A stretch of 64,000 nt of DNA. Source: SZAS-79 sp965279075. GTDB lineage: Bacteria; Pseudomonadota; Gammaproteobacteria; Burkholderiales; SG8-39. Below are positions 24,929-33,391 of this stretch, piece by piece. The notes under the pieces are model-generated. The model was not told the origin of the DNA. It ran no database searches and saw only the letters and a program-made list of their open reading frames with translations. How positions within the stretch are numbered: the stretch's first letter is position 1; each line of letters opens with the position of its first letter. Where the stretch lies: contig CBDIHI010000010.1 in NCBI GenBank assembly GCA_965279075.1, positions 558,001-622,000 of the forward strand, in the 5' to 3' direction. A program made the translations under genes and the position numbers.

Positions 24929-25921
24929 TCAATCCGGCTTCATGTTCGCCTGCTTGATCACCCCGCGCCACTTGACGATTTCCGTGGCGATGAAAGCCGC
25001 GTACTCCTCGGGGCGGTTGCCCACCGGCTCGCTCGCGTCCGCGAGGATCCGGTCACGGATCTCGGGCATCGCCACGACACGCTGGATGTCGGACGAGAGT
25101 TTCTGGACGATCGCCGCAGGCGTGCCGCCGGGCGCCATGACGCCGAACCAGGCGGTGATCTCGAAGCCGGGCACGCCCGCCTCCATCATGGTCGGGATGT
25201 CCGGGATCGACGCGGAGCGCTTCGCGCTGGTAATGGCCAGCGCCCGCAGCGCGCCCGACTTCACGTGCGGCAGCACGACCTGGGCGTTATGGAACAGGAC
25301 TTCGATCTGCCCGCCCATCGCATCCGTGGTCATCTGCGCGCTCGACTTGTAGGGGATCGCGACCAACTTGATGCCGGCGATGGTGTTGAGCAGTTCCCCG
25401 GAAAGGTGCTGGGTGGTGCCCGGGCCGGCCGTGCCGTAGCGCAGCTTCTCGGGTTGCTTCTTGGCCATCGCGATGAGTTCGGGAACGCTGCGCACCTGCA
25501 CGCCCGGGTGGACCATCAGCAGGTTCGGCATCTTGGTGACGAGGCTGACCGGCGTGAGGTCCTTCTGCGGGTCGTAGGGGAGCTTGTCGCCGAACAGGCT
25601 CACGTTCACCGCGATCGGGCCGATCGTGTTGAAGAGCAGCGTGTGGCCGTCCGGTACAGCGCGCGCCACGCGCTCGGTGCCGATGTTGCCCGAGGCGCCG
25701 ACGATGTTGTCGATCACCACCGGGTGGCCCCAGGATTCCGACAGCTTCTGGCCCACCAGCCTCGCCAGGATGTCCGGCGCGCTGCCCGGGGGCGCCGGGC
25801 ACACGATGCGGACGGTTTTCTCGGGGAAAGCGCGGGGCTGCGCCTGCGCGGCGCCCTGCGCCGCCAACCCCAGGCCCAGCACCGCCAGGGCGGCCCAGCC
25901 GATCTTCTTATTTGTCTTCAT
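24929..25921 (-). CDS. Bug-family tripartite tricarboxylate transporter substrate-binding protein
   Basis: 330 residues. A signal peptide (to about residue 28, ending AQAQP) is followed by FPEKTVRIVCPAPPGSAPDILARLV, VGASGNIGTERVARA and IPYKSSAQM. The glycine-rich loop reads PPGSAPD in place of the common PPGGxxD, which may alter the ligand. The start has a strong ribosome site (GGAGGAG). It sits between the AtuA pair and pxpBCA in the same direction, so it probably delivers the substrate that these enzymes process. No TctA or TctB membrane gene is present. Confidence 0.9.
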   Translation of the reverse strand: MKTNKKIGWAALAVLGLGLAAQGAAQAQPRAFPEKTVRIVCPAPPGSAPDILARLVGQKLSESWGHPVVIDNIVGASGNIGTERVARAVPDGHTLLFNTIGPIAVNVSLFGDKLPYDPQKDLTPVSLVTKMPNLLMVHPGVQVRSVPELIAMAKKQPEKLRYGTAGPGTTQHLSGELLNTIAGIKLVAIPYKSSAQMTTDAMGGQIEVLFHNAQVVLPHVKSGALRALAITSAKRSASIPDIPTMMEAGVPGFEITAWFGVMAPGGTPAAIVQKLSSDIQRVVAMPEIRDRILADASEPVGNRPEEYAAFIATEIVKWRGVIKQANMKPD

Positions 25922-26280
25922 GTCTCCTCCGTTTTTATGTACTTCCCCGGTACGCTCACCGTCATTCCCAGCAACAGGTACGAATTGCTCTTGCCGTGGC
26001 CGTCGAGGTTCAGGCTGCCGTTCACGCCACCCTCCAGGACGTCCTCGATCACGAAATTGAACGCCGGCAGCAAGGGCAGTTCGAAGCGCGTGACCCGGGT
26101 CGCGCCCCGGTGCGCGAACGCCGCCAGCACCCGCGCTTCCGTCAACTGCGCGGCGAGCACCGCGTAGGCCCCTGCATCGTAGGGCATCACGCTGACGTTC
26201 AGCCGGTTGCCCTTGTCGCCGGCACGCCCATGCGCAACCCGGTGCAAGGGCACTTCGACGAAGTCGTCGGCTGCGCTCAT
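25918..26280 (-). CDS. AtuA-like ferredoxin-fold domain protein
   Basis: 120 residues. The pattern VPLHRVAHGRAGDKGNRLNVSVMPYD and a C-terminal NLDGHGKSNSYLLLGM matches the small domain that is fused to the C-terminus of AtuA (DUF1446) in many proteins. Here it is a separate gene whose ATG overlaps the end of the large AtuA gene by four bases, and whose stop overlaps the start of the Bug gene. The two AtuA parts are therefore expressed together. Biochemical function is unknown. Confidence 0.8.
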   Translation of the reverse strand: MSAADDFVEVPLHRVAHGRAGDKGNRLNVSVMPYDAGAYAVLAAQLTEARVLAAFAHRGATRVTRFELPLLPAFNFVIEDVLEGGVNGSLNLDGHGKSNSYLLLGMTVSVPGKYIKTEET

Positions 26281-27659
26281 GCCGCGAGCCCCTTCGCCGT
26301 ATCCACGCTGCATCCCGGCGAAAGTTCACCCGGGGACAGGAGGTAGGACTGCGTCCGGATGCGGGGCGTCGTGCGCCAGCGCACCCCGCCCCCGCCGGCC
26401 GGTCCGCAGCAATAGAGCGCCAGCACTTCGCGCGCGGACTGGTCCGCGTCGTCCTGCGTACGCGCCGACACCGCGAGGCGCACACGGATGTCGCGCGGCT
26501 CCGCACCTTCGAAGCCGTGCCACATCGGTCCCGCATCGCCATCGTGCACGCTCGCGACGCCGATCAGGTCGATGCGCGGCTGGACGTCGAGCTTGCGCAT
26601 GCGCAATCGCTGCAGCAGCACATCCGCGGCCGCGCGGGCGCGCGCAAGGCAGTTGGGGCCGGCGTAGGAAATCTCCCCTTCCCCCAGCCAGCCGCCGTCG
26701 AAGCACACGGTGGCCTTGACCTTCACCGGCGCCGGGCCGCCCCGGACGCCGAGGATCTCGACGCGGTCGGCCCCCAGGTCCTTCACCGTTACGCCGCTGA
26801 GGTCGAGCGTGACGTCCGGCGTCAGGTAATGGGCCGGGTCGTGGATTTCGTAGAGCAACTGCTCCTTCACCACCTGCGGGATGACCAGCCCGCCCGTGCG
26901 CGCCGCCTTGGTGATTACCAGCCGCCCGTCGGCATGCACTTCGGCGATCGGGAAGCCGATGTTGGCCGGGTCGGGGATGTCCTTGAAGCCGGGGTCGTAG
27001 TAGTAGCCGCCGGTAACCTGCGCACCGCATTCGAGGAGGTGGCCCGCGGTCGTGCCGACCGCGATCCTCTGCCAGTCGTCGAAGGCCCAGCCGAAATGGT
27101 GGACCAGCGGCGCGAGGGCGAGCGACGGGTCGCCCGTGCGGCCGGTCACGACGACCTGCGCGCCGGCCTTGAGGGCCTCGACGATTGGCTTGGCCGACAG
27201 GTACGCGTTGGCCGAAACGATTTCGCCTGTGCCGGTGTCGAGCGCGGCATCGGCTTCGTAGACCTCGAGCTTCGCGAGGTCGAGGGACTCGCGCACGTCG
27301 TCGCCGTGCACCACGCCGATCCGGAGATCGGGAAGGCCGAGCCGCAGCGCCAGTTTCGCGATGACCTTCGCCGCGCCCGGCGGGTTGGCCGCGCCGAAGT
27401 TGCCGATGATGGTGATGTCGCTCTCGACGCAGCGCCTGAGGATGGGTTCAAGCAGCCTCTCGAGCATGGGCTCGTAGCCCTTCGAGGGATCGCGGCGTTT
27501 CTCGAGCTGCGCGAGCGCCACGGTCCGCTCGCCGAGGACTTCGAAGAACACGGCCGACGGGCCGCCCAGCTCGATGAGCGTGTCCACCACGGGCCCGGGC
27601 GCGTCGACGCGATCGCCGGAAAACCCGGCGCAGTTGCCTACCCTGAACAGATCCGCCAT
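26277..27659 (-). CDS. Acyclic terpene utilization AtuA family protein (DUF1446)
   Basis: 460 residues. The opening FRVGNCAGFSGDRVDAP, then TIIGNFGAANPPGAA, VTGRTGDPSLALAPLVHHFGW, CGAQVTGGYYYDPGFKDIPD and YAGPNCLARARAAADVL are DUF1446 hallmarks. The family is named from citronellol degradation in Pseudomonas, but close homologues often sit with Bug receptors and other carboxylate genes. The ATG at 27659 lies only 24 bases after the CCA end of tRNA-Leu with no terminator between, so it may be transcribed from the tRNA promoter. Confidence 0.85.
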   Translation of the reverse strand: MADLFRVGNCAGFSGDRVDAPGPVVDTLIELGGPSAVFFEVLGERTVALAQLEKRRDPSKGYEPMLERLLEPILRRCVESDITIIGNFGAANPPGAAKVIAKLALRLGLPDLRIGVVHGDDVRESLDLAKLEVYEADAALDTGTGEIVSANAYLSAKPIVEALKAGAQVVVTGRTGDPSLALAPLVHHFGWAFDDWQRIAVGTTAGHLLECGAQVTGGYYYDPGFKDIPDPANIGFPIAEVHADGRLVITKAARTGGLVIPQVVKEQLLYEIHDPAHYLTPDVTLDLSGVTVKDLGADRVEILGVRGGPAPVKVKATVCFDGGWLGEGEISYAGPNCLARARAAADVLLQRLRMRKLDVQPRIDLIGVASVHDGDAGPMWHGFEGAEPRDIRVRLAVSARTQDDADQSAREVLALYCCGPAGGGGVRWRTTPRIRTQSYLLSPGELSPGCSVDTAKGLAA

Positions 27660-27683
27660 CCCCTGTGCCTGTGTTTTTTGTAC

Positions 27684-27772
27684 TGGTGCCCGGGGCCGGA
27701 TTCGAACCGGCACGACCGGTTAAGGTCTGGGGATTTTAAGTCCCCTGTGTCTACCAGTTTCACCACCCGGGC
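27684..27772 (-). tRNA. tRNA-Leu (anticodon UAA)
   Basis: An 89-base class II tRNA with encoded CCA (27686-27684). Acceptor stem GCCCGGG pairs with CCCGGGC. The anticodon arm GGGGA-CTTAAAA-TCCCC gives UAA. A long variable arm and the T-loop GGTTCGAATCC are present. It is last of three tRNAs. Confidence 0.97.
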
Positions 27773-27809
27773 GGGCGCAGGGCTGACGATACCAGCTTGG
27801 GGACGGGGC

Positions 27810-27883
27810 TGGAGGCGCGGAGCGGAGTCGAACCGCTCTAAAAGGCTTTGCAGGCCTCTGCATAACCGCTTTGCTACCGCGCC
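27810..27883 (-). tRNA. tRNA-Cys (anticodon GCA)
   Basis: 74 bases with encoded CCA (27812-27810). Acceptor GGCGCGG/CCGCGCC; anticodon loop CTGCAAA gives GCA. It lies between tRNA-Gly and tRNA-Leu. An intrinsic-terminator-like hairpin separates it from tRNA-Gly. Confidence 0.97.
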
Positions 27884-27903
27884 GTTTGGGGACTGCCGAG
27901 ACT

Positions 27904-27932
27904 AAAAAGGGAGGGCCCGCAAAGGCCCTCCC
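27904..27932 (-). terminator. intrinsic terminator-like hairpin after tRNA-Gly
   Basis: On the minus strand GGGAGGGCC pairs with GGCCCTCCC over a six-base loop and is followed by TTTTT (27908-27904). It is a textbook Rho-independent terminator, placed between tRNA-Gly and tRNA-Cys. If fully active it would cut off tRNA-Cys and tRNA-Leu, for which I see no separate promoter. Confidence 0.8.
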
Positions 27933-27942
27933 TCGGTAAACC

Positions 27943-28018
27943 TGGAGCGGGAGAAGAGTCTCGAACTCTCGACCTCAACCTTGGCAAGGTTGCGCTCTAC
28001 CAACTGAGCTACTCCCGC
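27943..28018 (-). tRNA. tRNA-Gly (anticodon GCC)
   Basis: 76 bases with encoded CCA (27945-27943). Acceptor GCGGGAG/CTCCCGC; anticodon loop TTGCCAA gives GCC. It is first of the tRNA cluster that follows pgsA, a conserved arrangement in betaproteobacteria. Confidence 0.98.
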
Positions 28019-28033
28019 ATCGAACAGCCATAG

Positions 28034-28062
28034 ATTTTAATGGCCTCCGGGCCCGGAGTCAA
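28034..28062 (-). promoter_or_regulatory. sigma-70 promoter of the tRNA cluster
   Basis: TTGACT (28062-28057) and TAAAAT (28039-28034) are 17 bases apart on the minus strand. The -35 overlaps the pgsA stop codon. The spacer contains the perfect palindrome CTCCGGGCCCGGAG. Transcription should start about ten bases before tRNA-Gly. Confidence 0.75.
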
Positions 28063-28643
28063 TCTGTGCCGCCCGGGGTCACCCCGGCCTTGCGCAGGTA
28101 GTAAAGCATCGAAATCACGGTCAGGACGGCGGCCACGTTGATCAGGATCGTGCCCAGGAACTGGCAGTTCACCACCCCGAACAGGTCGTCGTGGAAGAGC
28201 AGCAGCGGGATGGCGATCATCTGCCCCACCGTCTTCAGCTTGCCGATGTAGGCCACCGCGACGCTCTTGGACTGGCCCATCTGCGCCATCCACTCGCGCA
28301 GCGCCGAAATCGCTATTTCGCGGCCAATGATGATCAGCGCGACCAGCGGCTCGACCCGATCGAGCTGCAGCAGGACGACCAGGGCACCCGCCACCATCAG
28401 CTTGTCGGCCACGGGGTCGAGGAACGCGCCGAAGGCCGACATCTGGTCGAGCACGCGTGCGAGGTAGCCGTCCAGCCAGTCGGTGATGGCGGCGACCACG
28501 AAGATCGCGGTGGCGGCGATGTTCTTATTCTCGGCCTGCAGCCAGGACTCAGGCAGGTAGAACACGCCGACGATCAGCGGGATCATCAGGATCCTGCACC
28601 AGGTGACCAGGTTCGGGAGGTTGTGGGGGACGTTGCTCTGCAT
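28059..28643 (-). CDS. pgsA: CDP-diacylglycerol--glycerol-3-phosphate 3-phosphatidyltransferase
   Basis: 194 residues with several membrane helices. It makes phosphatidylglycerol phosphate at the inner membrane. The CDP-alcohol phosphotransferase motif is intact: DWLDGYLAR, then GAFLDPVADK. The uvrC-pgsA order with tRNAs downstream is conserved. The ATG at 28643 lies eight bases after uvrC. Confidence 0.96.
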   Translation of the reverse strand: MQSNVPHNLPNLVTWCRILMIPLIVGVFYLPESWLQAENKNIAATAIFVVAAITDWLDGYLARVLDQMSAFGAFLDPVADKLMVAGALVVLLQLDRVEPLVALIIIGREIAISALREWMAQMGQSKSVAVAYIGKLKTVGQMIAIPLLLFHDDLFGVVNCQFLGTILINVAAVLTVISMLYYLRKAGVTPGGTD

Positions 28644-28651
28644 ACCTGACT

Positions 28652-30490
28652 TTACCCTGTTCGCGGCTTTTCTTCCGCCTCGCCATGCAGGTGGCGGTAG
28701 ATTTTCTGCGCGGTGGCACGACTGATGCCCTCCACCTTCATGATGTCCTCCACCGCCGCGGACTGGACACCCTTGAGGCCGCCGAAGTGCGCGAGCAGCG
28801 AGCGCCTGCGCTTGTCGCCGATGCCCGGGATCTCGTTCAGTTCGGAGGTCGTGCGGCTCTTGCCGCGCCGCGCCCGGTGACCGACGATAGCGAAGCGGTG
28901 CGCTTCGTCGCGGATCTGCTGGATGAGGTGCAGGCCCGGGTGCTGGGGGGGAAGCGACACGGCGATCCCCTCGCCTTCGACGATCAGTTCCTCGAGGCCG
29001 GGCTTCCTCTCGGGTCCCTTGGCCACGCCGACCACGCTGATGTCGTTGAGGCCCAGTTCCGCGAGCGCGGAGCGCGCCTGCGCGACCTGCCCGCGCCCGC
29101 CGTCGATCAGGATCAGGTCGGGCATCTTGGCGCCCTCCGCCGCGATCCGCTCGTAGCGCCTCGAGAGCACCTGCCGCATCGCGGCGTAGTCGTCGCCCGG
29201 CGTGATGCCGCGGATGTTGAAGCGGCGGTATTCCGAGTTCTGCATGTCGTGCGAGTCGTACACCACGCACGAGCCGACCGTCGCCTCGCCCATGGTGTGG
29301 CTGATGTCGAAGCATTCGATCCGCTCGGCCGAATCGGGCAGTCCCAACGCCTCCCGCAGCGCGGCAAGGCGTGTCTCCTGCGTGCCGCGCTCGCGGACCC
29401 GGTTGGCCAGCGCCAGCAGCGCGTTCTTCTCCGCCATCTCGAGCCAGATGCGACGCTCGCCCTGGGGCGCAGTCACCAGCCGCACGGGCCGGTGGGCCTG
29501 GTCGCTCAGCGCGGCCTGCAGGTCGTCGCCCTCGAGGTCGGCGTTGGCGAGGATCAGCGGCGGGATGGGCTGGTCGAGGTAGTGCTGGGTAAGGAACGCG
29601 AGGATCACCTCCCCCGGCGTCGCGGCATCGGCGTTCTGCGGGAAGAAGCTGCGGTCCCCGACGTGGCGGCCGGCGCGGATCATGACGAGGTTCACGCACG
29701 AAGTGCCGCCCTCGGTCCGGCAGGCCACGACGTCCGCATCCACGCCTGCGGCCGACTCCACGTACTGCCGCGCCTGCACACGCGACAGCGCGCGCACCTG
29801 GTCGCGGTACTGGGCCGCCTCCTCGAAGCGCAGCGCGTCGGAGGCCGTGCTCATCTTCTCTGTGAGCGTATTGATGACGTCGTTCTCCCGGCCGAGCAGG
29901 AACAGTTCGGCGTTCCTCACATCCTGGGCGTAGGGCTCCGGGCCGATCAGCCCCGTGCACGGCGCCGAACAGCGCTGGATCTGGTGCAGCAGGCACGGCC
30001 GCGAGCGGTTCTCGAACACGGAGTCCTCGCAGGTGCGCAGGCGGAACACGCGCTGCAGCAGCTGGATGCTCTCGCGCACCGCGTACGAATGCGGGAACGG
30101 CCCGAAATAGCGGTTCTTCTTTTCCTGCCCGCCGCGATGGAAGCCCAGGCGCGGGAAGCGGTGCCCCGTGACCATCAGGTAGGGGTAGGACTTGTCGTCG
30201 CGGAACAGGATGTTGTAGCGCGGCGTGAGGCTCTTGATGAAGTTGTTCTCGAGGATCAGCGCCTCGCCCTCGGAGCGCGTGACCGTCGTCTCCATCGACG
30301 CGATCTGCGCGACCATCAGCCCGATGCGCGGGCTCGAAAGCGTCTTGTTGAAGTAGCTCGAGACGCGCTTCTTCAGGTCGCGGGCCTTGCCCACGTACAG
30401 CACCTCGCCCTGCGCGCCGAACATCCGGTAGACGCCGGGCAGGCCCGGGAGTCCGGCGACGAAGGCTTTCGGGTCGAACGGTTCTGCCAT
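28652..30490 (-). CDS. uvrC: Excinuclease ABC subunit C
   Basis: 612 residues. It makes both incisions in nucleotide-excision repair. Domains in order: GIY-YIG nuclease (GVYRMFGAQGEVLYVGKA, about residues 18-95), UVR motif (MSTASDALRFEEAAQYRD), RNase H-like nuclease (IECFDISHTMGEATVGSCVV, DLILIDGGRGQ) and a double helix-hairpin-helix end (LNEIPGIGDKRRRSLLAHFGG). uvrB is also in the window, about 25 kb away. Confidence 0.98.
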   Translation of the reverse strand: MAEPFDPKAFVAGLPGLPGVYRMFGAQGEVLYVGKARDLKKRVSSYFNKTLSSPRIGLMVAQIASMETTVTRSEGEALILENNFIKSLTPRYNILFRDDKSYPYLMVTGHRFPRLGFHRGGQEKKNRYFGPFPHSYAVRESIQLLQRVFRLRTCEDSVFENRSRPCLLHQIQRCSAPCTGLIGPEPYAQDVRNAELFLLGRENDVINTLTEKMSTASDALRFEEAAQYRDQVRALSRVQARQYVESAAGVDADVVACRTEGGTSCVNLVMIRAGRHVGDRSFFPQNADAATPGEVILAFLTQHYLDQPIPPLILANADLEGDDLQAALSDQAHRPVRLVTAPQGERRIWLEMAEKNALLALANRVRERGTQETRLAALREALGLPDSAERIECFDISHTMGEATVGSCVVYDSHDMQNSEYRRFNIRGITPGDDYAAMRQVLSRRYERIAAEGAKMPDLILIDGGRGQVAQARSALAELGLNDISVVGVAKGPERKPGLEELIVEGEGIAVSLPPQHPGLHLIQQIRDEAHRFAIVGHRARRGKSRTTSELNEIPGIGDKRRRSLLAHFGGLKGVQSAAVEDIMKVEGISRATAQKIYRHLHGEAEEKPRTG

Positions 30491-30501
30491 GCGGACCGGC
30501 C

Positions 30502-31515
30502 CTAGGCCAGGGCGGCGACGTCCCTGAGCGCGGCCCGGTAGCGCTCGGCGCCGACGCCGATCGCGCGGTTCGCGTCATGCCGCACCCGCTCGAGGCTGGT
30601 GACCGCGAAGGACTGCCCGGTGAGCGCCGACAGCAGTTCGTCCGCCGCTTGCGGCGCGTTGCAGACCAGCACCGCGTCGCAGCCCGCGGAAAACGCGGCG
30701 AGCGCCCTTTCGCGCATGCCGCCGGCCGTGCTCGCGCCCTCCATGCTGAGGTCGTCGCTGAAGATCACGCCGTCGAAACCGAGCTGGCGGCGCAGCACGT
30801 CCTTCAGCCAGAACGGCGAGAATCCGGCCGGTTCGGGCGTGACCGCACTGTAGACCACGTGCGCCGGCATGATGCCGGCGAGGCCGGCGGCGATCGCCGG
30901 CTTATAGGGCGCCACGTCGAGCGCGAGGATCTCCTCCAGCCCGCGGTCGTCGACGGGGATCGCGACATGCGAATCCGCCGCCGCATAGCCGTGGCCGGGG
31001 AAATGCTTGCCGACGGCGCCCATGCCGGTCGAATGCAGGCCGCGAACGACCGCGGCCCCGAGCGCGCCAACGGCGGCGGGCGCTGCGTGGAAGGCGCGGT
31101 CCCCGATCACCGAACTTGCGCCGTAGTCGAGGTCGAGCACCGGCGTGAAGCTGAGGTCGACGCCGTGCGCCCCGAGTTCCGCGCCGATCACGAGGCCGAC
31201 GCCCTCCGCCGCGCGCACGGCCGCAGCCGGGTCGCGGTCCCAGACCTTGCCGAGCGTGCGCATCGGCGGGATCGCCGTGAAGCCCTCCCTGAAGCGCTGC
31301 ACGCGCCCGCCTTCATGGTCCACGAAGACGACCAGCTGCGGGCTGCGCAGTGCGCGGATCTCCGCGGTAAGCGCACTCACCTGCGCCGGGCTCTCGAAAT
31401 TTCGCGCGAAGAGGATCATGCCGCCGACGAGGGGGTGGCAGAGCCGACGGCGATCCTCGTCGGTCAGCGCGAGGCCTGCGACATCGACGATGACCGGACC
31501 GAGCGGCGCCTGCAT
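30502..31515 (-). CDS. nagZ: Beta-N-acetylhexosaminidase NagZ
   Basis: 337 residues, glycoside hydrolase family 3. The family motif KHFPGHGYAAADSH holds the His-Asp loop that acts as acid/base, and FSDDLSMEG carries the nucleophile Asp. NagZ removes GlcNAc from muropeptides in the cytoplasm during wall recycling. It starts two bases after acpS and ends 11 bases before uvrC. Confidence 0.95.
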   Translation of the reverse strand: MQAPLGPVIVDVAGLALTDEDRRRLCHPLVGGMILFARNFESPAQVSALTAEIRALRSPQLVVFVDHEGGRVQRFREGFTAIPPMRTLGKVWDRDPAAAVRAAEGVGLVIGAELGAHGVDLSFTPVLDLDYGASSVIGDRAFHAAPAAVGALGAAVVRGLHSTGMGAVGKHFPGHGYAAADSHVAIPVDDRGLEEILALDVAPYKPAIAAGLAGIMPAHVVYSAVTPEPAGFSPFWLKDVLRRQLGFDGVIFSDDLSMEGASTAGGMRERALAAFSAGCDAVLVCNAPQAADELLSALTGQSFAVTSLERVRHDANRAIGVGAERYRAALRDVAALA

Positions 31516-31517
31516 GC

Positions 31518-31901
31518 TCACAGGCGGCCCTCCAGGATCACGGTCGCACTGGCGAGTTCGCGCTCGTCGGTCAGCGATACGTGGGCGCACCCCACCCCGC
31601 GCGCGTCGAGCAGCGCCTGCAATGCCGGGGTGAACTCGAGGGAAGGCTTGCCGGAGCGCAAATTGATCACCCATACCCCGTGCCAGTTGGCAGGCGCGTG
31701 GATCCCGGTCCCCAGGGCCTTGGTGAAGGCCTCCTTCGCGGCGAAGCGCTTGGCGAGATAGGCGGCCGGCTTGCGGTGCCCGGCAAACCGCCGCAACTCG
31801 GGTTCGCACAGGATGCGCTGTGCGAAGCGCTCCCCGAAGCGGCTCAGGGCGGCCTCGATCCGCGGGATCTCGATGATGTCGGTGCCGACGCCGTAGATCA
31901 T
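31518..31901 (-). CDS. acpS: Holo-[acyl-carrier-protein] synthase
   Basis: 127 residues. It transfers 4'-phosphopantetheine to AcpP (gene at 43633-43872). Metal ligands lie in GTDIIEI (Asp8) and AAKEAFTKALG (Glu). It overlaps the pdxJ stop by four bases, as in many proteobacteria. Confidence 0.97.
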   Translation of the reverse strand: MIYGVGTDIIEIPRIEAALSRFGERFAQRILCEPELRRFAGHRKPAAYLAKRFAAKEAFTKALGTGIHAPANWHGVWVINLRSGKPSLEFTPALQALLDARGVGCAHVSLTDERELASATVILEGRL

Positions 31902-32662
31902 CTGCCGGCGTGGGCGCCGAGGCGCGCTTCCGTCATGAGGCGCTTCATCTCGCGCACGGCCTCGCGCATGCCGACGAAAACCGCGCGGCTGACGATCGCG
32001 TGCCCTATGTGCAGCTCGCGCACCCCGGCCAGGCGCGCGACCGGCTCGACGTTGAAGTAGTTGAGCGCATGCCCGGCGTTGAAGCGCATGCCGAGGTCCC
32101 GGATGGCCTGCCCCGCGCGGGAGAGCTTCTCGAGCTCGGCCACCACGGGAGGGCTTTCCGCATCGCGCCCGCGCGAGTGGAAGGCATGCGCGTAAGGCCC
32201 TGTGTGCACCTCGCAGACCCTCGCACCGATGCGCTTCGCGGCTTCGATCTGGCGCAGGTCGGCGTCGATGAACACCGACACGACGATCCCCGCGTCCGCG
32301 ATCCCGGCCACGGCATCCTTGAGTTTCGCCTCCTGTGCGACGATGTCGAGGCCGCCCTCGGTGGTGATCTCGTGGCGCCCCTCCGGCACCAGCATGGCCA
32401 TCTCGGGCTTGATCGTGCGCGCCACCCCGACCATTCCATCGGTGGCTGCCATTTCGAGGTTCAGCTTGATGTGGGTGAGCTCGCGCAGCCGGCGCACGTC
32501 CTCGTCCTGGATGTGGCGGCGATCCTCGCGCAAGTGGACGGTGATGCCGTCAGCCCCGCCCAGGTGCGCCTCGATCGCGGCCCACACGGGATCCGGTTCG
32601 TAGGTGCGGCGCGCCTGCCTGACGGTGGCCACGTGGTCGACGTTGACGCCGAGTTCGATCAT
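31898..32662 (-). CDS. pdxJ: Pyridoxine 5'-phosphate synthase
   Basis: 254 residues, TIM barrel. It condenses 1-deoxyxylulose-5-phosphate with the PdxA product to give pyridoxine phosphate. LGVNVDHVATVRQARRT, GITVHLREDRRHIQD, and the C-terminal NVGH-type segment (LHIGHAIVSRAVFVG) are clear. ATGA overlaps with recO upstream and acpS downstream indicate tight coupling. Confidence 0.98.
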   Translation of the reverse strand: MIELGVNVDHVATVRQARRTYEPDPVWAAIEAHLGGADGITVHLREDRRHIQDEDVRRLRELTHIKLNLEMAATDGMVGVARTIKPEMAMLVPEGRHEITTEGGLDIVAQEAKLKDAVAGIADAGIVVSVFIDADLRQIEAAKRIGARVCEVHTGPYAHAFHSRGRDAESPPVVAELEKLSRAGQAIRDLGMRFNAGHALNYFNVEPVARLAGVRELHIGHAIVSRAVFVGMREAVREMKRLMTEARLGAHAGR

Positions 32663-33384
32663 AGGTCCTGAAGCTCCAAGAGGACGCTGCGGGTGTGCAG
32701 CGTTTGCCCGTGCAGGCGCTGGCCGATCAGCGCACGCATCAACCCGCGCGCCTGCTGCAGCGTCTCGCCGCTGCTGTAGTCGTCGCGGTGCAGGCCCAGC
32801 AGCGTGCTGCCGCGCACGACCATCTCCCCGCCGGGGCCCTCGCCCGCCGGGAGCGGGCCGCGCTCGGGATCGTACAGATATTGCCTGCCCGGGTCGATGG
32901 GGGCGCCGTCCTCCGCATCCCTGTCCAGCATCATCGCGTAGCCGAGCTCGGCCAGCAGGCGCTTTTCGAACCCGCGCAGCACTGCGGCAGTGGGCTCGCC
33001 GCCGCCGAGCCGCCCGAGGCTGGAGGCATAGGCGTCGAACAGCGCCTCGTGCGCATCATCGCGCGGCACGAGGCGCAGGATCAGCTCGTTCACGTAAAAC
33101 CCGCACATCAGGCCGAAGCCGCGCAGGAAGGGCATGCCGCCCTGCCACTCGGCCGCGACCAGCGTGCTCAGCTCCCCGGAGCCGGTCCAGGACAGGCGCA
33201 GCGGCTGGAATGCGTGCAGCACGCCCCGCATCGCGGAGCGCGGGCGCCGCGCGCCCTTGGCAAGCAGCGCGATGCGCCCCTGCCGCCGTGAGAAGGCCTC
33301 GACGATGAGGCTGGTTTCCTTGTACGGGTAGCTGTGCAGGACGAAGGCGGGCTCCTGCTCGACCCGGCGCCGGTTCTGGGTCAT
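32659..33384 (-). CDS. recO: DNA repair protein RecO
   Basis: 241 residues. An OB-fold N-terminus (PAFVLHSYPYKETSLIVEAFSRRQGRIALLAKGARRPRS) leads into the helical C-terminal domain (LMCGFYVNELILRLVPRDDAHEALFDAY). It loads RecA with RecR at gaps. The era-recO-pdxJ-acpS order is conserved. Confidence 0.96.
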   Translation of the reverse strand: MTQNRRRVEQEPAFVLHSYPYKETSLIVEAFSRRQGRIALLAKGARRPRSAMRGVLHAFQPLRLSWTGSGELSTLVAAEWQGGMPFLRGFGLMCGFYVNELILRLVPRDDAHEALFDAYASSLGRLGGGEPTAAVLRGFEKRLLAELGYAMMLDRDAEDGAPIDPGRQYLYDPERGPLPAGEGPGGEMVVRGSTLLGLHRDDYSSGETLQQARGLMRALIGQRLHGQTLHTRSVLLELQDL

Positions 33385-33391
33385 CGCCGGG

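Noticed and set aside
27660..27713. N-terminal extension of AtuA through a start at 27713.
   Set aside because: The extra 18 codons lie in the tRNA-Leu gene and translate to tRNA-derived sequence.
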